Assembly (NCBI GenBank): GCA_017989775.1
Contig: JAGNPF010000071.1
Location: 1 to 7,150, forward strand
Direction of reading: 5' to 3'
Source of the DNA: Flavobacterium sp.
GTDB taxonomy: Bacteria > Bacteroidota > Bacteroidia > Flavobacteriales > Flavobacteriaceae
Length of the DNA stretch: 7,150 nucleotides
Below, one piece after another: positions 5,571 to 7,150 of this stretch. Both the position numbers and the translations under genes were made by a program. Numbering within the stretch: position 1 is the stretch's first letter; the number at the start of each line of letters is the position of its first letter. Under the pieces are notes generated by a model. That model searched no databases. It saw nothing but the letters and a program-made list of their open reading frames with translations, and was not told where the DNA came from.

Positions 5571-6278
5571 ATGTTTTCATTCAAACAATTTTCCCTTGAA
5601 CAAGACCGAACGGCAATGAAAATTGGCACCGATGGCGTTTTGCTTGGCGCATGGACTCCAATTGAAAAGAATCCCTACAGCATTTTAGACATTGGAACCG
5701 GAACCGGAATTATAGCCTTAATGTTGGCGCAAAGAAGTACTGCAGAGCAAATCGATGCTTTGGAAATTGACGAAGATGCTTACGAACAGGCGACGGACAA
5801 TTTTGAAAATTCCCCTTGGAACGACCGCTTGTTTTGTTTTCACGCGGGCTTGGACGAATTTGTCGAAGACCCCGAAGACGAGTACGATTTAATTGTTTCC
5901 AACCCTCCTTTTTACAGCGAAGATTACAAATCTAGCAACGAACAACGAGACTTGGCGCGTTTTCAAGATGCAATGCCTTTTGAAGATTTGATAGAAGCAG
6001 CAGCTTTGTTGCTTTCCGAAAACGGAATCTTCTCCGTCATCATTCCTTTCAAGGAAGAAGAAAACTTCCTCGCTCTTGCCGAAGAATACGAATTGTATCC
6101 CCTAAAAATTACCCGCGTAAAAGGAACTCCAACCTCCGAAACCAAACGCAGTCTTTTGGCTTTTAGCCGAAATGAAACACCCAATTTCCTCATCGATAAA
6201 CTAATCATCGAAACTGCACGACATATTTATACTCCAAAATATATTGAATTGACAAAGGAATTTTATTTGAAGATGTAA
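5571..6278 (+). CDS. trmN6: tRNA1(Val) adenine-37 N6-methyltransferase TrmN6 (YfiC)
   Basis: The enzyme uses S-adenosylmethionine to methylate N6 of A37, next to the anticodon of tRNA-Val. The 235 residues match YfiC-type length. The family-specific start FKQFSLEQDRTAMKIGTDGV at 4-23 is intact, SAM-binding motif I is LDIGTGTG at 39-46, the acidic motif II region is ALEID at 63-67, and the catalytic NPPF is at 111-114. The start at 5571 is the only one that keeps the FKQF segment. It lies downstream of rpsP-rimM, fitting a translation-themed cluster, but is separated from rimM by the four-helix element; transcription would have to run through that or start inside it. No Shine-Dalgarno is visible; the upstream bases are the end of the terminal repeat. 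Confidence 0.93.
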   Translation: MFSFKQFSLEQDRTAMKIGTDGVLLGAWTPIEKNPYSILDIGTGTGIIALMLAQRSTAEQIDALEIDEDAYEQATDNFENSPWNDRLFCFHAGLDEFVEDPEDEYDLIVSNPPFYSEDYKSSNEQRDLARFQDAMPFEDLIEAAALLLSENGIFSVIIPFKEEENFLALAEEYELYPLKITRVKGTPTSETKRSLLAFSRNETPNFLIDKLIIETARHIYTPKYIELTKEFYLKM

Positions 6279-6320
6279 TTCTAATTCAAAATAATTTCTC
6301 TGCATTTGTAAATAATTCCC

Positions 6321-6328
6321 TAAATTTG
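6321..6328 (+). promoter_or_regulatory. Candidate -7 box upstream of the endonuclease-like gene
   Basis: TAAATTTG fits TAnnTTTG and lies 55 bases before the TTG start. A TTTC 22 bases upstream is a poor -33 match. This is the best promoter-like site in the gap 6279-6383. Confidence 0.35.
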
Positions 6329-6349
6329 AAATTAAACTACGGCAAGTAA

Positions 6350-6363
6350 ATGATTGTAATCAT
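6350..6363. repeat. Short palindrome ATGATT-GT-AATCAT
   Basis: Perfect 6-bp arms flank a 2-bp centre, in the leader between the candidate -7 box and the TTG start. It could be an operator for a dimeric regulator; one short AT-rich palindrome is not strong evidence. Confidence 0.3.
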
Positions 6364-6376
6364 CGTAAAACAAAAC

Positions 6377-6380
6377 GAGG
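6377..6380 (+). promoter_or_regulatory. Possible Shine-Dalgarno GAGG before the TTG start
   Basis: GAGG lies three bases before the TTG at 6384. The spacing is tighter than usual, but it is the only purine-rich site here, and an in-frame TAA at 6366-6368 with no intervening ATG excludes an upstream start. It supports 6384 as the initiation codon. Confidence 0.45.
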
Positions 6381-6383
6381 AAA

Positions 6384-7028
6384 TTGAAAATAATAACTTG
6401 GAATTGTAACGGAGCATTTAGAAAAAAGTTTGAAAATATTACAGACTTAAATGCCGACATATATATTATTCAAGAATGTGAAAACCCAGCAGAATCAAAA
6501 GACAAGAAATATCAAGAATGGGCTGAAAATCATATTTGGATTGGAGATAACAAAAATAAAGGACTTGCGATTTTTGCAAAACCTGAGATTAAATTGGAAA
6601 AATTAGATTGGTCTAATCAATTCAAAAACCATTCGGTTAAACATTTTTTGCCTTGTAGAATAAATGCGGAATTCAACTTATTGGCTGTTTGGACACACAG
6701 AAATAATTCCCCTAATTTTGGTTATATAGGTCAACTATGGAAATATTTACAGATCAATAAAGACAAATTAAATGAGTCAATTATTGCTGGAGACTTTAAT
6801 AGCAATACAATTTGGGACGAATGGGACAGATGGTGGAATCATTCTGATGTAGTAAATGAATTTAAAGAACTTGGTATCGAAAGTTTTTATCACAAATTTA
6901 CTGGGGAACTTCAAGGTAAAGAAACAATACCAACTTTACATTTTCAAAAAAAATCAATTAGAACTTATCATATTGATTACATTTTTGGCACTAAAAAATT
7001 TACTGACAAAATAATAAAATTTGATTGA
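6384..7028 (+). CDS. Endonuclease/exonuclease/phosphatase-fold protein, apparently 3'-truncated
   Basis: The 214-residue product has the EEP metal-dependent phosphodiesterase fold. It opens MKIITWNCNG with Asn7, carries the metal-binding Glu31 in IIQECE, AVWTH at 101-105, GDFNSN at 136-141 (Asp137, Asn139) and HIDYIF at 196-201. It then stops after 13 more residues. In this family the last strand carries the Ser-Asp-His catalytic segment, which is absent, and no SDH is encoded in any frame before 7074. The start is a TTG fixed by the conserved N-terminus, unusual in Bacteroidota. The gene may have been cut by the insertion sequence that seems to begin just downstream, leaving a non-functional remnant. 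Its AT-rich composition differs from trmN6. Substrate unknown; DNA, RNA or phospholipid are possible for the fold. Confidence 0.8.
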   Translation: MKIITWNCNGAFRKKFENITDLNADIYIIQECENPAESKDKKYQEWAENHIWIGDNKNKGLAIFAKPEIKLEKLDWSNQFKNHSVKHFLPCRINAEFNLLAVWTHRNNSPNFGYIGQLWKYLQINKDKLNESIIAGDFNSNTIWDEWDRWWNHSDVVNEFKELGIESFYHKFTGELQGKETIPTLHFQKKSIRTYHIDYIFGTKKFTDKIIKFD

Positions 7029-7074
7029 GTTATTAATTTAAATTCCGTATTTTAGAACTTGTAAATACTGTATT

Positions 7075-7150
7075 ATGGAAGAATTTAAAGGTCAAAATAT
7101 CCTCAATTTAGTAAAAGAATTACCCAACGATGATGCCTGTAAAGCCTATT
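7075..7150 (+). CDS. Start of a probable IS1595-family transposase (3' end cut by window)
   Basis: Only 25 codons are inside the window. They read MEEFKGQNILNLVKELPNDD followed by ACKAY, which resembles the N-terminus of IS1595 (ISXO2-like) transposases, where a short helical segment with 'D-x-x-C/A-C-x-x-Y/L' precedes a zinc-ribbon and the DDE-type catalytic domain. The zinc-ribbon and catalytic residues lie beyond the window. The start is an ATG 46 bases after the stop of the truncated endonuclease-like gene, which is where a left inverted repeat and transposase promoter would fit. I could not define the terminal repeat without the right end. Family assignment is from memory of short similarity, so moderate. 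Confidence 0.55.
   Translation, partial: MEEFKGQNILNLVKELPNDDACKAY

Noticed and set aside
6350..6409. Small 19-codon frame from ATG 6350
   Set aside because: It overlaps the start of the endonuclease-like gene in another frame, and its product has no recognisable features; a leader peptide role cannot be supported.

Overview
The window looks like a chromosomal segment from a Flavobacterium-type member of the Bacteroidota. It is AT-rich, its genes mostly lack clear Shine-Dalgarno sequences, and it has TAnnTTTG-type -7 promoter boxes. The protein types also fit: ribosomal protein S16 with a long Ala/Glu-rich tail, a glycine/arginine-tailed RRM protein, a small Bacteroidota-type lipoprotein, and a 23S-IVP-like four-helix-bundle gene in AATTCCAA repeats.

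Layout. Positions 1-2377 hold the end of a branched-chain amino acid operon: a 2-isopropylmalate-synthase-family gene cut by the window edge, then leuB. Leucine genes end at a UUCG hairpin followed by a strong stem-loop terminator that can serve both strands. Converging on it from the minus strand are an RRM RNA-binding protein gene (2488-2838) and, upstream of that, a small predicted lipoprotein gene (2929-3438). A roughly 290-bp divergent intergenic region carries the promoter and a small leader hairpin for rpsP. The plus strand then reads rpsP, rimM, a repeat-bounded four-helix-bundle gene, and trmN6. Thus genes for ribosome assembly and tRNA modification sit together. The right end holds an endonuclease/exonuclease/phosphatase-fold gene with a TTG start and no C-terminal catalytic SDH segment, then the first 25 codons of what looks like an IS1595-family transposase.

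The most interesting part is 4831-5568. It is a compact block between rimM and trmN6 with 31-bp terminal inverted repeats that match at 30 of 31 positions. It encodes one S23/IVP-type four-helix protein of 116 residues. On each side of that gene lies a copy of a roughly 185-nt module made of AAATTCC-rich arms and a related core; the cores align without gaps at 61 of 78 positions. The right copy also folds on itself, so two mutually exclusive long stems can be drawn, one of which ends five bases before the trmN6 start codon. I read this as a small mobile or formerly mobile element, or an intervening-sequence-like RNA element outside rRNA. Mobility and RNA binding are inferences; the repeats themselves are directly visible.

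Everything else is recognisable housekeeping content. No rRNA, tRNA or CRISPR was seen.
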